DNA of 64,000 nt from NCBI GenBank assembly GCA_018222985.1, contig JAAEZG010000001.1:1-64000 (forward strand), read 5' to 3'. Of this stretch, positions 1-10,274 are shown piece by piece (the first letter of the stretch is position 1; each line of letters starts with the position of its first letter). The notes below the pieces were generated by a model that ran no database searches, was not told the DNA's origin, and was given only the letters and a program-made list of their open reading frames with translations. The stretch is from Gammaproteobacteria bacterium (GTDB lineage Bacteria; Pseudomonadota; Gammaproteobacteria; Enterobacterales; Alteromonadaceae). A program made the translations under genes and the position numbers.

Positions 1-69
1 TCGTCTAGAGGCCTAGGACACCGCCCTTTCACGGCGGTAACAGGGGTTCGAATCCCCTAGGGGACGCCA
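1..69 (+). tRNA. tRNA-Glu (UUC), 5' end cut off by the window
   Basis: The sequence folds as a tRNA from about nucleotide 8 onward: D arm, anticodon stem CCGCC/GGCGG around loop CUUUCAC (anticodon UUC), T arm with GTTCGAAT, then the 3' acceptor strand and an encoded CCA at 67-69. Only the 5' acceptor strand (about 7 nt) lies outside the window. It closely matches the gammaproteobacterial tRNA-Glu I remember. In related genomes this gene often lies in a tRNA or rRNA cluster, which would be just upstream. Confidence 0.95.
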
Positions 70-78
70 TTTCTTTAA

Positions 79-223
79 GAGCAAATGCGATATCAGCTGT
101 TAGATATTTGATATTAGATCTGATATCTCAAGCTTTATCCAAACAGCTGCCAGTTTTCCAATATCCAATATCGCCGTTGTTTTTCTAATATCCAATATCT
201 GATAGCTAATATCGTTTTTGCAC
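79..223. repeat. Intergenic palindromic repeat, family 1, copy A
   Basis: The left arm (79-107, GCGATATCAGCTGTTAGATAT) and right arm (192-223, reading GCAAAAACGATATTAGCTAT on the minus strand) are imperfect inverted repeats around an AT-rich centre with further ATATCCAATATC units. The same arms recur at 39331, 46471 and 49755. The right arm runs into tesA and supplies its final codons and stop. No ORF is seen inside. It could be a non-autonomous mobile palindrome (MITE or REP-like); that is inference. Confidence 0.75.
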
Positions 224-832
224 TAGTTTCAGTAGGTGGGGTTCCATGATGTCGGCGATAAGCGGCTGCGCCTCACGATTTGGATGAATACCATCTCCTT
301 GCATTAAATTCTCATCAACAATAATTTGCTCCATGAAGAATGGAATTAATGGCACTTCTTTTTTTTCTGCTACCTGCGAGAACAGTGACGAGAACATGTC
401 GTTGTAGCGAGGGCCGTAGTTCGGCGGAATTCTAACCTGGCTTAACGCAACTTTAGCGTCTTGCTGTTGCAATTGGGTGATGATTTGTTCCAAATTGTTT
501 GCGATAGTAGCAGGGTTAAAGCCGCGTAATCCGTCATTTCCCCCTAATTCGACAAAAACAGCATCGGGTTGATGACGCTCGATAACGCCGGCTAATCGAT
601 TTAGGGCGCCTTGGGTGGTGTCGCCGCTAATACTGGCATTGATTAAGGTAATGTCAGGATATTTTTCGGCCCAGCGTTGTTGTAACACGCCAACCCATGA
701 CTCGCTTTGCGCCATGCCATAACCTGCGCTTAGGCTGTCGCCTAAAACAACAAGTGAGACATTTGCCGAAACTGGACGTATAACAACGAACAGTGCAACG
801 ATGACCAACAATTTAGCTAGGAAATTTTTCAT
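206..832 (-). CDS. tesA: Periplasmic SGNH/GDSL esterase, TesA (thioesterase I / lysophospholipase L1)
   Basis: An exported arylesterase/acyl-CoA thioesterase/lysophospholipase of the SGNH family. A signal peptide covers residues 1-23 (hydrophobic run, then VSA before NVS). The SGNH blocks are all present: GDSLS at 31-35 with the nucleophile Ser33, the Gly of SGD at 70, GGND at 97-100 and DGIH at 180-183 giving Asp and His. The 208 aa length matches E. coli TesA. Divergence from a YbbA-type ABC gene is also the E. coli arrangement. The start codon lies 2 bp from the ybbA start and has no clear ribosome-binding site. The last residues (VQKRY) and the stop are encoded by the repeat at 79-223. 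Confidence 0.93.
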   Translation of the reverse strand: MKNFLAKLLVIVALFVVIRPVSANVSLVVLGDSLSAGYGMAQSESWVGVLQQRWAEKYPDITLINASISGDTTQGALNRLAGVIERHQPDAVFVELGGNDGLRGFNPATIANNLEQIITQLQQQDAKVALSQVRIPPNYGPRYNDMFSSLFSQVAEKKEVPLIPFFMEQIIVDENLMQGDGIHPNREAQPLIADIMEPHLLKLVQKRY

Positions 833-834
833 AA

Positions 835-1515
835 ATGCTTATACAAACCACTCAATTAGAAAAACAAGTGACCACTCAAGACGGCACCTTACACATTCTA
901 CAACCAATTGACTTGGCGATAAACGCCGGTGAAACGGTTGCTATTGTTGGGGCCTCGGGGTCGGGCAAGTCCACGTTATTGTCATTACTTGCGGGTTTAG
1001 ACATCGCAAGTAGCGGTGATGTTCTTATAGATAACGTAAAGTTGAGCGATTTGGATGAAGAACAACGTGCAAAACTTCGTGCTGACAAAGTTGGCTTTAT
1101 TTTTCAGTCGTTTTTGTTAATTCCAAGCTTAACGGCATTAGAAAACGTCATGCTGCCTGCTGAGCTAGCTGGCCACAAGAATGCTGAGCAGCAAGCTCGG
1201 GAATTACTGACTAAAGTGGGGCTGGGAGAGCGCTTAACCCATTACCCAAATCAATTGTCTGGTGGTGAGCAGCAGCGGGTTGCCATTGCTCGTGCGTTTA
1301 TCGGTACACCCAAAATATTGTTTGCTGATGAACCTACGGGAAATTTGGACTCGACCACGGGCCACAAGGTAGAAGACTTGCTGTTTCAGATGAACCAAGA
1401 GTCGGGCACCACCTTGGTGATGGTGACCCATGATGCAGAGCTTGCAGAGCGTTGTCAGCGTGTATTGCGCATGGACTCGGGGCGGTTAACTGAGGTGGCT
1501 CGCGATGTGGCATAA
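835..1515 (+). CDS. ybbA: YbbA-type ABC transporter ATP-binding protein (LolD/MacB-like)
   Basis: A 226 aa ATPase of the lipoprotein-release/MacB branch of ABC proteins. Walker [10 protein letters not shown] is at 39-47, the signature LSGGEQQR at 141-148 and Walker B ILFADEPT at 161-168. It should energise the FtsX-like permease encoded immediately downstream (11-bp overlap). The substrate is unknown; the tesA-ybbA-ybbP linkage is conserved in enterobacteria. The start has only a weak AGGA at 819-822, and no better in-frame start is visible before the conserved core. Confidence 0.93.
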   Translation: MLIQTTQLEKQVTTQDGTLHILQPIDLAINAGETVAIVGASGSGKSTLLSLLAGLDIASSGDVLIDNVKLSDLDEEQRAKLRADKVGFIFQSFLLIPSLTALENVMLPAELAGHKNAEQQARELLTKVGLGERLTHYPNQLSGGEQQRVAIARAFIGTPKILFADEPTGNLDSTTGHKVEDLLFQMNQESGTTLVMVTHDAELAERCQRVLRMDSGRLTEVARDVA

Positions 1516-4027
1516 AATTTCATGGCGCTTGCTGCGCCACGAGTTGCGCCGCGGTGAGCTGACGATTATGGCGGCAGCTATTGTGCTGTCTGTGACCGCG
1601 GTTTTATCGTTGTCGTTGTTTACCGAGCGCTTGCAGTCTGGGCTGCTAGAGCGTAGTGCCGAGTTTTTGGCGGCGGACCGCGTGCTGAGTTCGCGCCGTG
1701 CAATTGATGAAAGTTGGCTGGACGAGGCGGAAAAACGTGGCATACAAACCGCTGACCGCGTGGTTTTTAATAGTATGGCCTTTGCCAATGATCAGCTTGC
1801 TTTAGTTGACATTAAGGCAGTAGGTGACGGTTATCCGTTGCGCGGCGAGTTACGCACGGCAGACGAACCTTTTGGTGCTGAAGAGCCAACCACAGGCTTG
1901 CCGAATTCGGGTGAAGCCTGGGTTGCAGCTGCACTGTTTCAAGAGCTTGGCTTGCAAGTTGGCGATACTCTTGAAATTGGCTCTAGCCAATTTGTGGTCA
2001 GCCGCGTGCTTACTTACGAACCAGACGTTGGGTTTTCGGTGTTTACCGATAGCCCAAATGTATTGATTCGTTATGATGAACTTGGCAAAACAGGGCTGAT
2101 TCAGCCGGGCTCACGAGTGCGCTATAACGTGCTGTTTGCCGGTGAGCCAAGTCAGCTTGAGGCCTATGAGGAATGGCTAACCCCGCAACTTAATGACGAT
2201 ACGCACAACTGGCGTAGCATTGAAGATGGCGATAGCCCATTGTCGCGCAGCCTGCAACGCGCCGAACGTTTTATGCTGTTGGCGAGCTTGCTTGGTGTGG
2301 TATTGGCCGCAACTGCGGTAGCGGTGGCTGCGCAGCGTTATTGCCAGCGCAATTACGACGTGGTGGCTATTTTCAAAACCTTGGGGGCTGAAAAAGCGCA
2401 GATTCAAAAAATATTTATTCTGCATCTGCTGTTACTTACCTTCATTAGTATTGCTGTCGGGCTTGCGCTTGGTTGGTTTATTCAGGCGCAAGTTATTGAA
2501 GTGGTTGCCGACCAATTGGGGGCGAACTTGCCAAGTGCAAGCTGGCAGCCTTATGTTTTAGCGTCTGCCACTGGTTTAGTTAGTGCGGTTATGTTTACGC
2601 TTTACCCCTTGCTGCGCCTTATTGGTATTCCTCCATTGCGGGTGCTGAATCGCCAATTAACCGGAACCGATAAATTGCGTTGGCTGCATTGGGTTGCGTC
2701 AGCCGGAACTATTTATGCGTTGCTGCTGATTTATAGCCAACAATGGCTGCTATCAACCGCGTTGTTTGTGGGGGGCTCGGTGGCGGCAATATTGCTATTA
2801 ACGGTTGGTCGTTTATTTATTCGCGCGAGCCGGCAAGCTGGTATGCAAGCTGGAAGCGCGTGGCGATTAGCGATGGCAGGGTTACAGCGTCGTGCCCAAG
2901 CCAATAGCGTGCAGATGCTGAGCTTTTCAACGGCCATTATGTTGTTGCTGTTGGTCTTAGCGCTGCGCAATGAGCTGCTGGCAGATTGGGAGCGCCAGCT
3001 GCCAGATAACGCCCCAAACTACTTTATTGTTAACGTGGCGGGCAGTGATGTTGATGCGTTACAGCAGCGCTTCGCTGAGCGCAATATTGAATCTAACGAT
3101 ATGTACCCTGTGGTGCCAGGCCGAATGACGGCGGTGAATGGTGTGCCGGTGCGTGAAGAGGTGACCAAAGAAGCGGGTGGTGATGAAGCCGATACCGCAA
3201 CCAACAACGCTGAGCAGCGTGAAGGCTTTGGTCGCGAATTGTCGCTGACGTGGCGCGATGATTTACCGCCCAACAATACGTTAACTGCAGGCCAATGGTG
3301 GGGAGACGATCCGCAGCCCCAAGTGTCTATTGAGCAAGAAGTTGCGCAACGCATGAACTTAACCATTGGCGATGAGCTGCAATTTAATATTGGGGGCAAC
3401 ACCTTTACCGTGCCGGTAACCAGTATTCGTGAAGTGAATTGGGCGTCGTTGCAGCCTAATTTCTTTATGATTTTCAATACCGCCACGCTTGAAGAGTTTC
3501 CGGCAACTTTTATTTCTAGCTTTAATTTGCCGCCAGAACGCAAAAGTGAACTGTATGACTTGTTTAAACCGTTTCCGCAGGTTTCGTTGATTGATCTTGA
3601 TGCGGTGATGGAGCAGTTACGCGAAGTTATTGATCAAGTCAGTATTGCGATTGCCTTTGTATTGGTACTTGTGCTTATTGCTGGCGTGCTGGTGTTACTG
3701 GCGCAAGTGCAGGCATCTATGGAAGAGCGCCAGAAAGAGCTGGTGATACTTCGCACCCTAGGGGCGCCGGCCAAGCTACTCAGCCGCAGTGTCACTTATG
3801 AGTTTGTCATACTGGGTGCTATTAGCGGCTTGATTGCTACATTGGCGATGGAATTGTCGCTTTATATCTTGCAAACGCAGGTATTTGAAATGGCTGCGAC
3901 AATACACTGGCGCTTCTGGTTATTCGGCCCGGTGTCTGGTGCTGTGGTGGTGGGGGTGCTTGGCCGCTTAGCGTGTGCGCGTTTGGTGCGCCGCAACACC
4001 GCGCAGTTAATTCGCAAATTGGCTTAG
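1505..4027 (+). CDS. ybbP: FtsX-like permease, YbbP family
   Basis: An 840 aa inner-membrane permease with the duplicated FtsX/MacB architecture. It has an N-terminal membrane segment (about residues 20-42) and a large extracytoplasmic domain, then membrane helices around 255-275, 300-330 and 350-370. A second extracytoplasmic domain follows, and the final helices lie around 710-830. Together with YbbA it forms a two-component exporter-like complex. Length and the [19 protein letters not shown] start fit the YbbP family. Translation is probably coupled to ybbA. What it moves, or whether it acts mechanically on envelope proteins, cannot be read from sequence. Confidence 0.9.
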   Translation: MWHKISWRLLRHELRRGELTIMAAAIVLSVTAVLSLSLFTERLQSGLLERSAEFLAADRVLSSRRAIDESWLDEAEKRGIQTADRVVFNSMAFANDQLALVDIKAVGDGYPLRGELRTADEPFGAEEPTTGLPNSGEAWVAAALFQELGLQVGDTLEIGSSQFVVSRVLTYEPDVGFSVFTDSPNVLIRYDELGKTGLIQPGSRVRYNVLFAGEPSQLEAYEEWLTPQLNDDTHNWRSIEDGDSPLSRSLQRAERFMLLASLLGVVLAATAVAVAAQRYCQRNYDVVAIFKTLGAEKAQIQKIFILHLLLLTFISIAVGLALGWFIQAQVIEVVADQLGANLPSASWQPYVLASATGLVSAVMFTLYPLLRLIGIPPLRVLNRQLTGTDKLRWLHWVASAGTIYALLLIYSQQWLLSTALFVGGSVAAILLLTVGRLFIRASRQAGMQAGSAWRLAMAGLQRRAQANSVQMLSFSTAIMLLLLVLALRNELLADWERQLPDNAPNYFIVNVAGSDVDALQQRFAERNIESNDMYPVVPGRMTAVNGVPVREEVTKEAGGDEADTATNNAEQREGFGRELSLTWRDDLPPNNTLTAGQWWGDDPQPQVSIEQEVAQRMNLTIGDELQFNIGGNTFTVPVTSIREVNWASLQPNFFMIFNTATLEEFPATFISSFNLPPERKSELYDLFKPFPQVSLIDLDAVMEQLREVIDQVSIAIAFVLVLVLIAGVLVLLAQVQASMEERQKELVILRTLGAPAKLLSRSVTYEFVILGAISGLIATLAMELSLYILQTQVFEMAATIHWRFWLFGPVSGAVVVGVLGRLACARLVRRNTAQLIRKLA

Positions 4028-4896
4028 CTACGAAGTGTGCTTGGTGCGAGGGCTTTTTCAATATGTTGTTGAAAAAGCTCAGGCCAATAGGCTTGGTAGC
4101 ATGGCCGAAATACCGAAAAATGGCCGATACGCCGCGTACCAATTTGTTCTGGTGTAATAACATGCCGCTGCTGCACCGCTGTTTTATAAAAGTTGTGCAT
4201 GGCGGTTATGTTGCGCTCAGTCAGTAACTCATCGTCGCTAAATGCTAGCGAGGTAATGGGAGTTTTTACTTCGGCGTAACGCTGATATAGGTTTTCTGCG
4301 CCGACTAAATAATCTGGGTGCAAGCACCAACGCCGCCACTGCTGCATGGCTTTTGCGGGCACGTTGCCGACAATGCCTAAGGCTCGGCCAGGGAAATAGC
4401 CACGCAGTGGAATGAGCCACGGGGTAATAGCCCGCCACAATAACCATGACTTGTACTTAAGTTGTGGTTTAGTGTCTTTCCAAAAGCCGGTACCGGTTGC
4501 CACAGTGATCATATGTTGCACGGCGCTGTGGTTGGGAATCATACCGAATAATTGCCCGCCAATACTGTGCGCAAACCACAACAAGGGTAGCTGTGGGTAG
4601 TTACTGGTGGCGTAGTCGATTATCGCTGCGGCGTCATAGGTGGCCCAGTCGGTTATTGAGGTACTGAGCTGGCTAAGTGGTTTATCAATTGACGCGCCAA
4701 TACCGTAATAATCAAAGCTAATCACGTGAAAGCCTTGCGCCGCCAACCAATTACAGAAATGCTGGTAGTAGGCTTGTGGCACCGCCATGGCTGGCGCCAT
4801 GATAATCACGGCGCGTGGGGCTTCAGCTTGCCACTGGTACGCGACAATATCGCGCTGAGGGGCGGTATGGAGTGTAATTCGCTTGGGTTGTTGCAT
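4024..4896 (-). CDS. Alpha/beta hydrolase (COG4757-like)
   Basis: A 290 aa serine hydrolase. It shows an oxyanion-side segment (MAPAMAVPQAYY, about 33-44), a strand with FDYYGIGAS, the nucleophile elbow AHSIGGQ (about 111-117) and a late GHFSVF that supplies the catalytic His. It resembles predicted alpha/beta hydrolases of COG4757; the substrate is unknown. I start at the ATG at 4896; a GTG one codon earlier is the alternative. It converges with ybbP, overlapping its 3' end by 4 bp, so no terminator separates them. Confidence 0.8.
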   Translation of the reverse strand: MQQPKRITLHTAPQRDIVAYQWQAEAPRAVIIMAPAMAVPQAYYQHFCNWLAAQGFHVISFDYYGIGASIDKPLSQLSTSITDWATYDAAAIIDYATSNYPQLPLLWFAHSIGGQLFGMIPNHSAVQHMITVATGTGFWKDTKPQLKYKSWLLWRAITPWLIPLRGYFPGRALGIVGNVPAKAMQQWRRWCLHPDYLVGAENLYQRYAEVKTPITSLAFSDDELLTERNITAMHNFYKTAVQQRHVITPEQIGTRRIGHFSVFRPCYQAYWPELFQQHIEKALAPSTLRS

Positions 4897-4935
4897 CACT
4901 TATGTCATTCGTTAGGCCAGTAGCTATGCCAGCAC

Positions 4936-5235
4936 TTATGGAAGTACTTTAAGGTAAGGTTTTACCGTAACCTTTTCGTACACGCCGGCAGCCAAATAGG
5001 GGTCGGCATTTGCCCAAGCTTGAGCGTCAGCCAAAGTGTCAAACTCTGCCACCACCATAGAGCCGGTAAAGCCAGCATCGCCGGGGTCAGTGGCTGCTAT
5101 AGCTGGGCATGGCCCCGCTACTAATAAACGGCCTGCTGTTTGCAATGCTTTTAAGCGGTCTAAATGAGCGGGGCGAGTTGCGCGGCGCGCAGCTAAACTG
5201 TTGGGTGCATCTTCTGCCCAAATAACAAACCACAT
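4936..5235 (-). CDS. yciI: YciI family protein
   Basis: A 99 aa single-domain YciI-like protein (dimeric alpha/beta barrel, ferredoxin-like fold). It has the family's [13 protein letters not shown] start, the [13 protein letters not shown] segment carrying the conserved His/Asp pair, and a C-terminal [25 protein letters not shown]-type helix block. Its function is not established in the family; a hydrolase or dehydratase role has been suggested from the conserved His-Asp. Its ATG overlaps the yciB stop (TAATG), so the two are translationally coupled. Confidence 0.88.
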   Translation of the reverse strand: MWFVIWAEDAPNSLAARRATRPAHLDRLKALQTAGRLLVAGPCPAIAATDPGDAGFTGSMVVAEFDTLADAQAWANADPYLAAGVYEKVTVKPYLKVLP

Positions 5236-5789
5236 TATTCTATTTCCTCTGCATCTTTTTCACGATCGGTGTGATGTTTAAACATATACGCACCGGAAAA
5301 CACACTAAAAATAAGCGTCGCGCCCAAGGTGCCGAACACCTTAAAGTTTACCCAAGCGTCTAGGCTCATTTGTTCAGCGATATAAAGATTAATGATGGCT
5401 AAGGCCAAGGTGAAAACAACCCAAGCATAAGTTAGGCGGCGCCAGGCAAATAGTGGCAGGTTAATTTCGCTGCCAAGCATACTTTGCAGTGGGCTGCGTT
5501 TTTTCCACCACATGCCAATAAGCAAAAACAGGGCAATGGCGATATAAATAACGGTCACTTTGATCTTCACGAACCATTCGTCGCGTAAGAACAAGGTAAT
5601 ACTGCCGAAAATAAGTACGCCCCACATGATAATCCAGTGGCGGGTAGTGACCGGCTCACGCATAAATTTCATGCCGACTATTTGAAGCACTGTACCGAGC
5701 ATGAGTACGCCTGTGGCAATAAAAATATCGCCCATCAAATAGAAGATGAAGAATAAAATAATCGGTAAATATTCCAGTACTAACAGCAT
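5235..5789 (-). CDS. yciB: YciB / IspZ inner-membrane septation protein
   Basis: A polytopic membrane protein of the YciB (intracellular septation A, IspZ) family, linked in enterobacteria to envelope synthesis and cell elongation/division. About five hydrophobic helices are visible, with the family segments FIKW-like [11 protein letters not shown], a LGSEINLP motif and [17 protein letters not shown] near the C terminus. I choose the ATG at 5789 (184 aa), preceded by GGGT 8 nt upstream; it aligns with the usual start before the FLDFLP-like LEYLPI. It heads a two-gene unit with yciI. Confidence 0.9.
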   Translation of the reverse strand: MLLVLEYLPIILFFIFYLMGDIFIATGVLMLGTVLQIVGMKFMREPVTTRHWIIMWGVLIFGSITLFLRDEWFVKIKVTVIYIAIALFLLIGMWWKKRSPLQSMLGSEINLPLFAWRRLTYAWVVFTLALAIINLYIAEQMSLDAWVNFKVFGTLGATLIFSVFSGAYMFKHHTDREKDAEEIE

Positions 5790-5921
5790 GATGAAACCCA
5801 ATACTTAAACGAAACCGCAGTGTGCCAGAAATTTTCATAGGGTACTAGATTCTGTAGGTAGACTATAGTTAATAAAAACCAATAAACATGACGAAGCGAC
5901 AGCTTAAAGGGTAACGGTATT

Positions 5922-6827
5922 ATGAAATTATTGATCACTGGCGGAACGGGGCTGATTGGGCAGGCGCTCATTTCGCATTTGCTTGAAAATTACCAAGTGA
6001 CAGTGACCAGTCGCAATCCGCAACGGGCCATTGCGCGGCTGGGCCAGCAGGTGCATGTGGTGCGCAGTCTTGACGAAATTAGTGATATTAGTGAGTTCTA
6101 TGCGGTGATTAATCTTCAAGGTGAAGGTATTGCCGACAAACGCTGGAGTTCACGGCAAAAACTACGTTTGGAACAAAGCCGATGGAACATAACGCGGCAA
6201 CTTACCGAGCGCATTCAAAGTGCGGCGCAACCGCCGCAAGTATTTATTAGTGGCTCGGCTATAGGTTTCTATGGGCCACAAGGCAGCACCCCAGTTACCG
6301 AGTCAAGTGCGGTTGAAGCCGATGATTTTGCGCACCACTTATGCGCCGAATGGGAGCGTTTGGCATTAGCCGCAGATTCACCTAAAACACGGGTGTGTGT
6401 TATTCGCACAGGCGTTGTATTGGCGCCCGAGGGTGGGGCATTGAAAAAGATGCTTCCACCTTACTTGTTAGGGCTTGGGGGGCCGTTAGGTCACGGGCAA
6501 CAAGGGTTTAGTTGGGTACATATTGACGACATGGTGGGGATTATTCTATTTCTGCTTGAGCAGGGCGAAACACGTGGTGTTTATAATGCCACCGCGCCTA
6601 ACCCCGTGAAGCAGCAGGAGTTTAGTCGCTCGTTAGCGAGAGCTCTACGCAAGTCGCATTTTATGCGGGTACCGGCGTGGGCACTTAAATTAATGTTAGG
6701 GGAAATGTCAGACATGTTATTAACCGGCCAACTGGTGTTGCCTGAGCGATTGCAGCAGGCCGGTTATTCGTTCAAGTTTGCGCAGGTAGAAGCAGCCCTT
6801 AAAGACTGCTTGTTGCCGCCTTCATAG
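5922..6827 (+). CDS. yfcH: TIGR01777 family NAD(P)-binding epimerase (YfcH-like)
   Basis: A 301 aa extended-SDR (atypical) protein. It has the N-terminal Rossmann motif [11 protein letters not shown] (residues 6-16), an [12 protein letters not shown] block, the SGSAIGFYG motif containing the active-site-like Tyr, and the C-terminal DUF1731 region ([28 protein letters not shown]). Members are called epimerases or nucleoside-diphosphate sugar epimerases but have no firmly known substrate. It is a single gene; its 3' end overlaps that of trpA by 29 bp in convergent orientation. Confidence 0.9.
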   Translation: MKLLITGGTGLIGQALISHLLENYQVTVTSRNPQRAIARLGQQVHVVRSLDEISDISEFYAVINLQGEGIADKRWSSRQKLRLEQSRWNITRQLTERIQSAAQPPQVFISGSAIGFYGPQGSTPVTESSAVEADDFAHHLCAEWERLALAADSPKTRVCVIRTGVVLAPEGGALKKMLPPYLLGLGGPLGHGQQGFSWVHIDDMVGIILFLLEQGETRGVYNATAPNPVKQQEFSRSLARALRKSHFMRVPAWALKLMLGEMSDMLLTGQLVLPERLQQAGYSFKFAQVEAALKDCLLPPS

Positions 6828-7608
6828 ATTGCACAAATTCTTGCAGATGCTGGGTTAGAGCGTTTTCATCATGTTGATATTGCTCGATTATTTTCACAAT
6901 GGCCGAGCCACAGATAGCCCCGGCAGCACCGGCGGATAAGGCCGCCTGCACGTGCTCGGGGCTAGCAATGCCAAAGCCCAAAAGCGGAGGCGCACTATGG
7001 TACTGGCGTAGTTGATCGATGACGTCGCTAGCTGGTGCCTGCATTTGTGTTTCGGCGCCAGTCACCCCCGCTCGACTGAGTAAGTAAACATAGCCGGCAC
7101 TGTTCTTAGCAACCTGTTGCAGTGTTGCTGATGAGGCATCGGGTGGCGCAATAAAAATAGGCTCGACGCCAAATTCGCGCGCAATGGCGGCAAATTGCTT
7201 GCCTTCGCGCACCGGAACATCGGCAATCAATACCGAATCAACCCCGGCTTGCTGGCAGCGTTGATAGAAACTATCCATGCCATTACTCACCACCAAATTA
7301 GCGTACACCAATAGGCCAATAGGTAGCTCTGGGTAGCGCGCGCGCACTTGTTCAATGATGTGAAAAGCATCACTAATGCGGGTTCCCGCAGCTAGCGCGC
7401 GAATATTGGCCTTTTGAATGGTGGGCCCGTCGGCTACAGGGTCAGAAAAGGGCAGGCCTAGCTCTAATGCGTCGGCACCACCGGCCACCAATGCATCAAT
7501 CACCTTTAAGCTGAGCTCTGGGGTTGGGTCGCCCAAGGTTACAAAAGGAACGAATGCGCCTTGTTTAGCGGCGGACAGACGTGAAAACAATTGTTCGTAG
7601 CGGCTCAT
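6799..7608 (-). CDS. trpA: Tryptophan synthase alpha chain
   Basis: A 269 aa TIM-barrel subunit that cleaves indole-3-glycerol phosphate to indole and glyceraldehyde 3-phosphate, as part of the alpha2beta2 complex. The catalytic Glu and Asp are visible in [15 protein letters not shown] (about 46-60), and the phosphate site near [10 protein letters not shown] and [12 protein letters not shown]. The start overlaps the trpB stop as ATGA and is preceded by a perfect AGGAGG. It is the last gene of the trp operon. Confidence 0.98.
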   Translation of the reverse strand: MSRYEQLFSRLSAAKQGAFVPFVTLGDPTPELSLKVIDALVAGGADALELGLPFSDPVADGPTIQKANIRALAAGTRISDAFHIIEQVRARYPELPIGLLVYANLVVSNGMDSFYQRCQQAGVDSVLIADVPVREGKQFAAIAREFGVEPIFIAPPDASSATLQQVAKNSAGYVYLLSRAGVTGAETQMQAPASDVIDQLRQYHSAPPLLGFGIASPEHVQAALSAGAAGAICGSAIVKIIEQYQHDENALTQHLQEFVQSMKAATSSL

Positions 7609-8837
7609 GCTTGGCCTCCTTGCGGTGTTAACTGCGCTTCGGCACGTTCCTGTAAAATACGACGCACATGATCAATGTCTTTGTCGCCTCGGCCAGATAG
7701 GTTAACCAAGAGCACTTTAGGCGCATCGGGTTGCGCTGCACGTTTCAGTGCATAGGCCAACGCGTGGGCAGATTCTAAAGCCGGAATAATACCTTCGTGC
7801 TTGGCAAGTACTTGAAAGGCTTCTAAGGCTTCGTCGTCAGTCACTGATTCATAGCGGGCGCGACCAATAGAGCGCAAATACGCATGTTGTGGGCCAACGC
7901 CAGGGTAGTCAAGACCGGCTGAAACCGAATAGCTTTCTTCAATTTGGCCTTCGTCGGTTTGCATTAAAAACGAGCGGCAGCCATGCAAAATGCCAGGCTT
8001 ACCAGCTGCTAGCGTGGCGCCGTGCAGGTGCGTATCGACCCCTTTACCCGCCGGCTCAACGCCCACTAAAGCAACGTCTTGTTCGTCAATAAATTCGGCA
8101 AACATACCAATGGCATTCGAACCACCGCCCACACAGGCAATGACTTCGTCGGGTAGGCGGCCGATGCGTTCAAGCATTTGTGCTTTGGCTTCGGCACCAA
8201 TCATGCGGTGAAACTCGCGCACAATGGTAGGAAACGGATGCGGCCCAGCTGCGGTACCAAGCAAATAATGCGTGGTACTGTAACTTGCTGTCCAGTCGCG
8301 CATGGCTTCGTTAACCGCGTCTTTTAGGGTGCCACTGCCGGCGTCAACAGCGACCACTTTCGCGCCCATAAGCTCCATACGGAACACATTGGGTTGCTGG
8401 CGAGCAACGTCTTTGGCGCCCATGTAAATAATGCATTCAAGGTCAAGTAAGGCGCAGGCTAAAGCTGTTGCCGTGCCGTGCTGGCCAGCACCGGTTTCAG
8501 CAATAATACGCTGTTTACCCATGCGCTTGGCTAAGAGAGCTTGGCCAAGCACCTGATTGGTTTTGTGCGCGCCACCATGCAGCAAGTCTTCGCGTTTTAA
8601 ATAAATTTCGGTACCGTTGGGCGAGTTTTGCGGCAAGTTACGGCACTTAGACAGCGGTGTGGGGCGGCCTAAGTAGTTTTTCAATAGGTCGCGAAACTCG
8701 GCTTGGAAAGCTTCGTCGTTTTGCGCATCGATAAATGCTTGTTCAAGTTGATCAAGCGCAGGTAGAAGTATTTCTGGCACAAATTGGCCACCAAAATCGC
8801 CAAAATAGGCGGATAATTTTTCAGTTGAAGAGCTCAT
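7605..8837 (-). CDS. trpB: Tryptophan synthase beta chain
   Basis: A 410 aa PLP enzyme that condenses indole with L-serine to give tryptophan. The PLP lysine lies in GGAHKTNQ (about residues 87-94), and the phosphate-binding glycine loop is [12 protein letters not shown]. Length and the [12 protein letters not shown] start are typical of TrpB1. It sits between trpCF (15-bp gap) and trpA (4-bp overlap), as expected for channelling partners made in equal amounts. Confidence 0.98.
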   Translation of the reverse strand: MSSSTEKLSAYFGDFGGQFVPEILLPALDQLEQAFIDAQNDEAFQAEFRDLLKNYLGRPTPLSKCRNLPQNSPNGTEIYLKREDLLHGGAHKTNQVLGQALLAKRMGKQRIIAETGAGQHGTATALACALLDLECIIYMGAKDVARQQPNVFRMELMGAKVVAVDAGSGTLKDAVNEAMRDWTASYSTTHYLLGTAAGPHPFPTIVREFHRMIGAEAKAQMLERIGRLPDEVIACVGGGSNAIGMFAEFIDEQDVALVGVEPAGKGVDTHLHGATLAAGKPGILHGCRSFLMQTDEGQIEESYSVSAGLDYPGVGPQHAYLRSIGRARYESVTDDEALEAFQVLAKHEGIIPALESAHALAYALKRAAQPDAPKVLLVNLSGRGDKDIDHVRRILQERAEAQLTPQGGQA

Positions 8838-8852
8838 AAATACTGCACCTTG

Positions 8853-10274
8853 TTATGAATTCGATGAAAGTGTTTCGTGTTCGCGCGTTGCCACACGGCC
8901 ATACTGACGAATTGCAGCAAAAAACGCGATAATTTTGCCGGCATCTTTGCTGGCTTTCGCATGTTCTACGCCCGAGTTGACATCGAGGCGGTTGACGCCG
9001 GTTTGCTGCGCTGCACTTAAGTTACTTAGCTGAATACCACCAGCTAGCACACACTGTTGGCGTTGCAGTTCGGTTAGCCCATTGAGCAGTTGCCAATTGA
9101 AGGGCTGGCCGCTGCCGCCAAAGCGGTTGTCGAGCAAAAACGCATCAACGTCCATTTGTGGAAGCACAAGCGGCTCATCGACGCCGATGGCCTTCCAAAT
9201 TTTGGTGCCAGCGGGCAATGCTTTGCGTAGTTCACTCACATAGTCGAGGTCTTCTTGACCGTGCAACTGCACCACAGCAAGCCGAAGCTGTTTGGCAATG
9301 TCGCTTACTTGGGCCAGCGGTTGATCAGCAAAGACGCCCACGAACTCGAGTTGTGGCTCGGTGGCAACTATTTCCGCTGCCTGCTCGGGAGTGACACAGC
9401 GCGGCGAATGGCCGACAAAAATGAGCCCACCATAAGCGCTACCAGCCGCACGTACCACGCTTGCGTCTGCCGGTTTGGTTAGGCCACAAACTTTGTGTTG
9501 GCCGTAAATAAGTTCACGGCAGGCTTGGTCAACATTGGCTTGTTGCGACAAGGCACTGCCAATTAAAAAACCGTCCACATGTTCGGCGGTTTTACGTATG
9601 GCTTGATGCTCACTGTAACCAGACTCGGCCACCACCAAGGTACCAGCAGGTATTTGCTTGCTCATGCTGATACTACGCTGCGGATCAATGGAAAGATCGT
9701 GCAGGTTACGGTTGTTAATACCAATCATTTTGGCGTTTAACTTAAGTGCGCGCTCAAGCTCTTCTTGGGTAGCCACTTCAGTAAGAACATCAAGCTGGTA
9801 ACGCGCTGCTAACTCGGCTAATTCACGATATTGGGTGTCGTCGAGTATCGACAGCATTAATAAAATAGCGTCGGCGCCGAAATGCCGTGCTAGCAGCACT
9901 TGCTCGGTAGTAACAATAAAGTCTTTGCATAGTACCGGCAGATCTACGGCGGCACTCACTGCCGCTAAGTAGCTAAAATCACCCTGGAAAAAGTCGGGCT
10001 CGGTGAGTACCGAGATGGCATCGGCGTACCGGCTGTAGGTTTGCGCTAGGCTTACCGCATTAAAATTAGGGCGAATGAGGCCTTTGGAAGGCGACGCTTT
10101 CTTGCACTCTAAAATAAAACTGGCTCGGGGTTTGGCGAGGGCTTCAGCAAGGCTGCGGGTACTCGGTTTTAGTCCCGCGGTTAGCGCTGGCATATCCATC
10201 GTCTGCAATTGCTCAGCAAGCCGCAGTCGGCGTTTAGCCACAATTTTTTGTAATATTGACGGGGTATCAACCAC
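8853..10274 (-). CDS. trpCF: Bifunctional indole-3-glycerol-phosphate synthase / phosphoribosylanthranilate isomerase
   Basis: A 473 aa fusion. Residues about 1-255 are TrpC (FILECKKASPSKG near 50-65, and ITTEQVLLARHFGADAILL-type barrel strands). Residues about 260-455 are TrpF (KVCGLT with the catalytic Cys, and a FLLDNRFGGSGQPFNW block carrying the Asp and phosphate loop). It performs two successive steps of tryptophan synthesis. The fusion is usual in Gammaproteobacteria. The start is a GTG at 10274 lying inside the 3' end of trpD (8-bp overlap), which implies translational coupling. Confidence 0.97.
   Translation of the reverse strand: MVDTPSILQKIVAKRRLRLAEQLQTMDMPALTAGLKPSTRSLAEALAKPRASFILECKKASPSKGLIRPNFNAVSLAQTYSRYADAISVLTEPDFFQGDFSYLAAVSAAVDLPVLCKDFIVTTEQVLLARHFGADAILLMLSILDDTQYRELAELAARYQLDVLTEVATQEELERALKLNAKMIGINNRNLHDLSIDPQRSISMSKQIPAGTLVVAESGYSEHQAIRKTAEHVDGFLIGSALSQQANVDQACRELIYGQHKVCGLTKPADASVVRAAGSAYGGLIFVGHSPRCVTPEQAAEIVATEPQLEFVGVFADQPLAQVSDIAKQLRLAVVQLHGQEDLDYVSELRKALPAGTKIWKAIGVDEPLVLPQMDVDAFLLDNRFGGSGQPFNWQLLNGLTELQRQQCVLAGGIQLSNLSAAQQTGVNRLDVNSGVEHAKASKDAGKIIAFFAAIRQYGRVATREHETLSSNS

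Noticed and set aside
3019-3543. 174-codon minus-strand frame inside ybbP
   Set aside because: It is antisense to the second extracytoplasmic domain of a clear FtsX-like permease and has no recognisable domain or neighbours.
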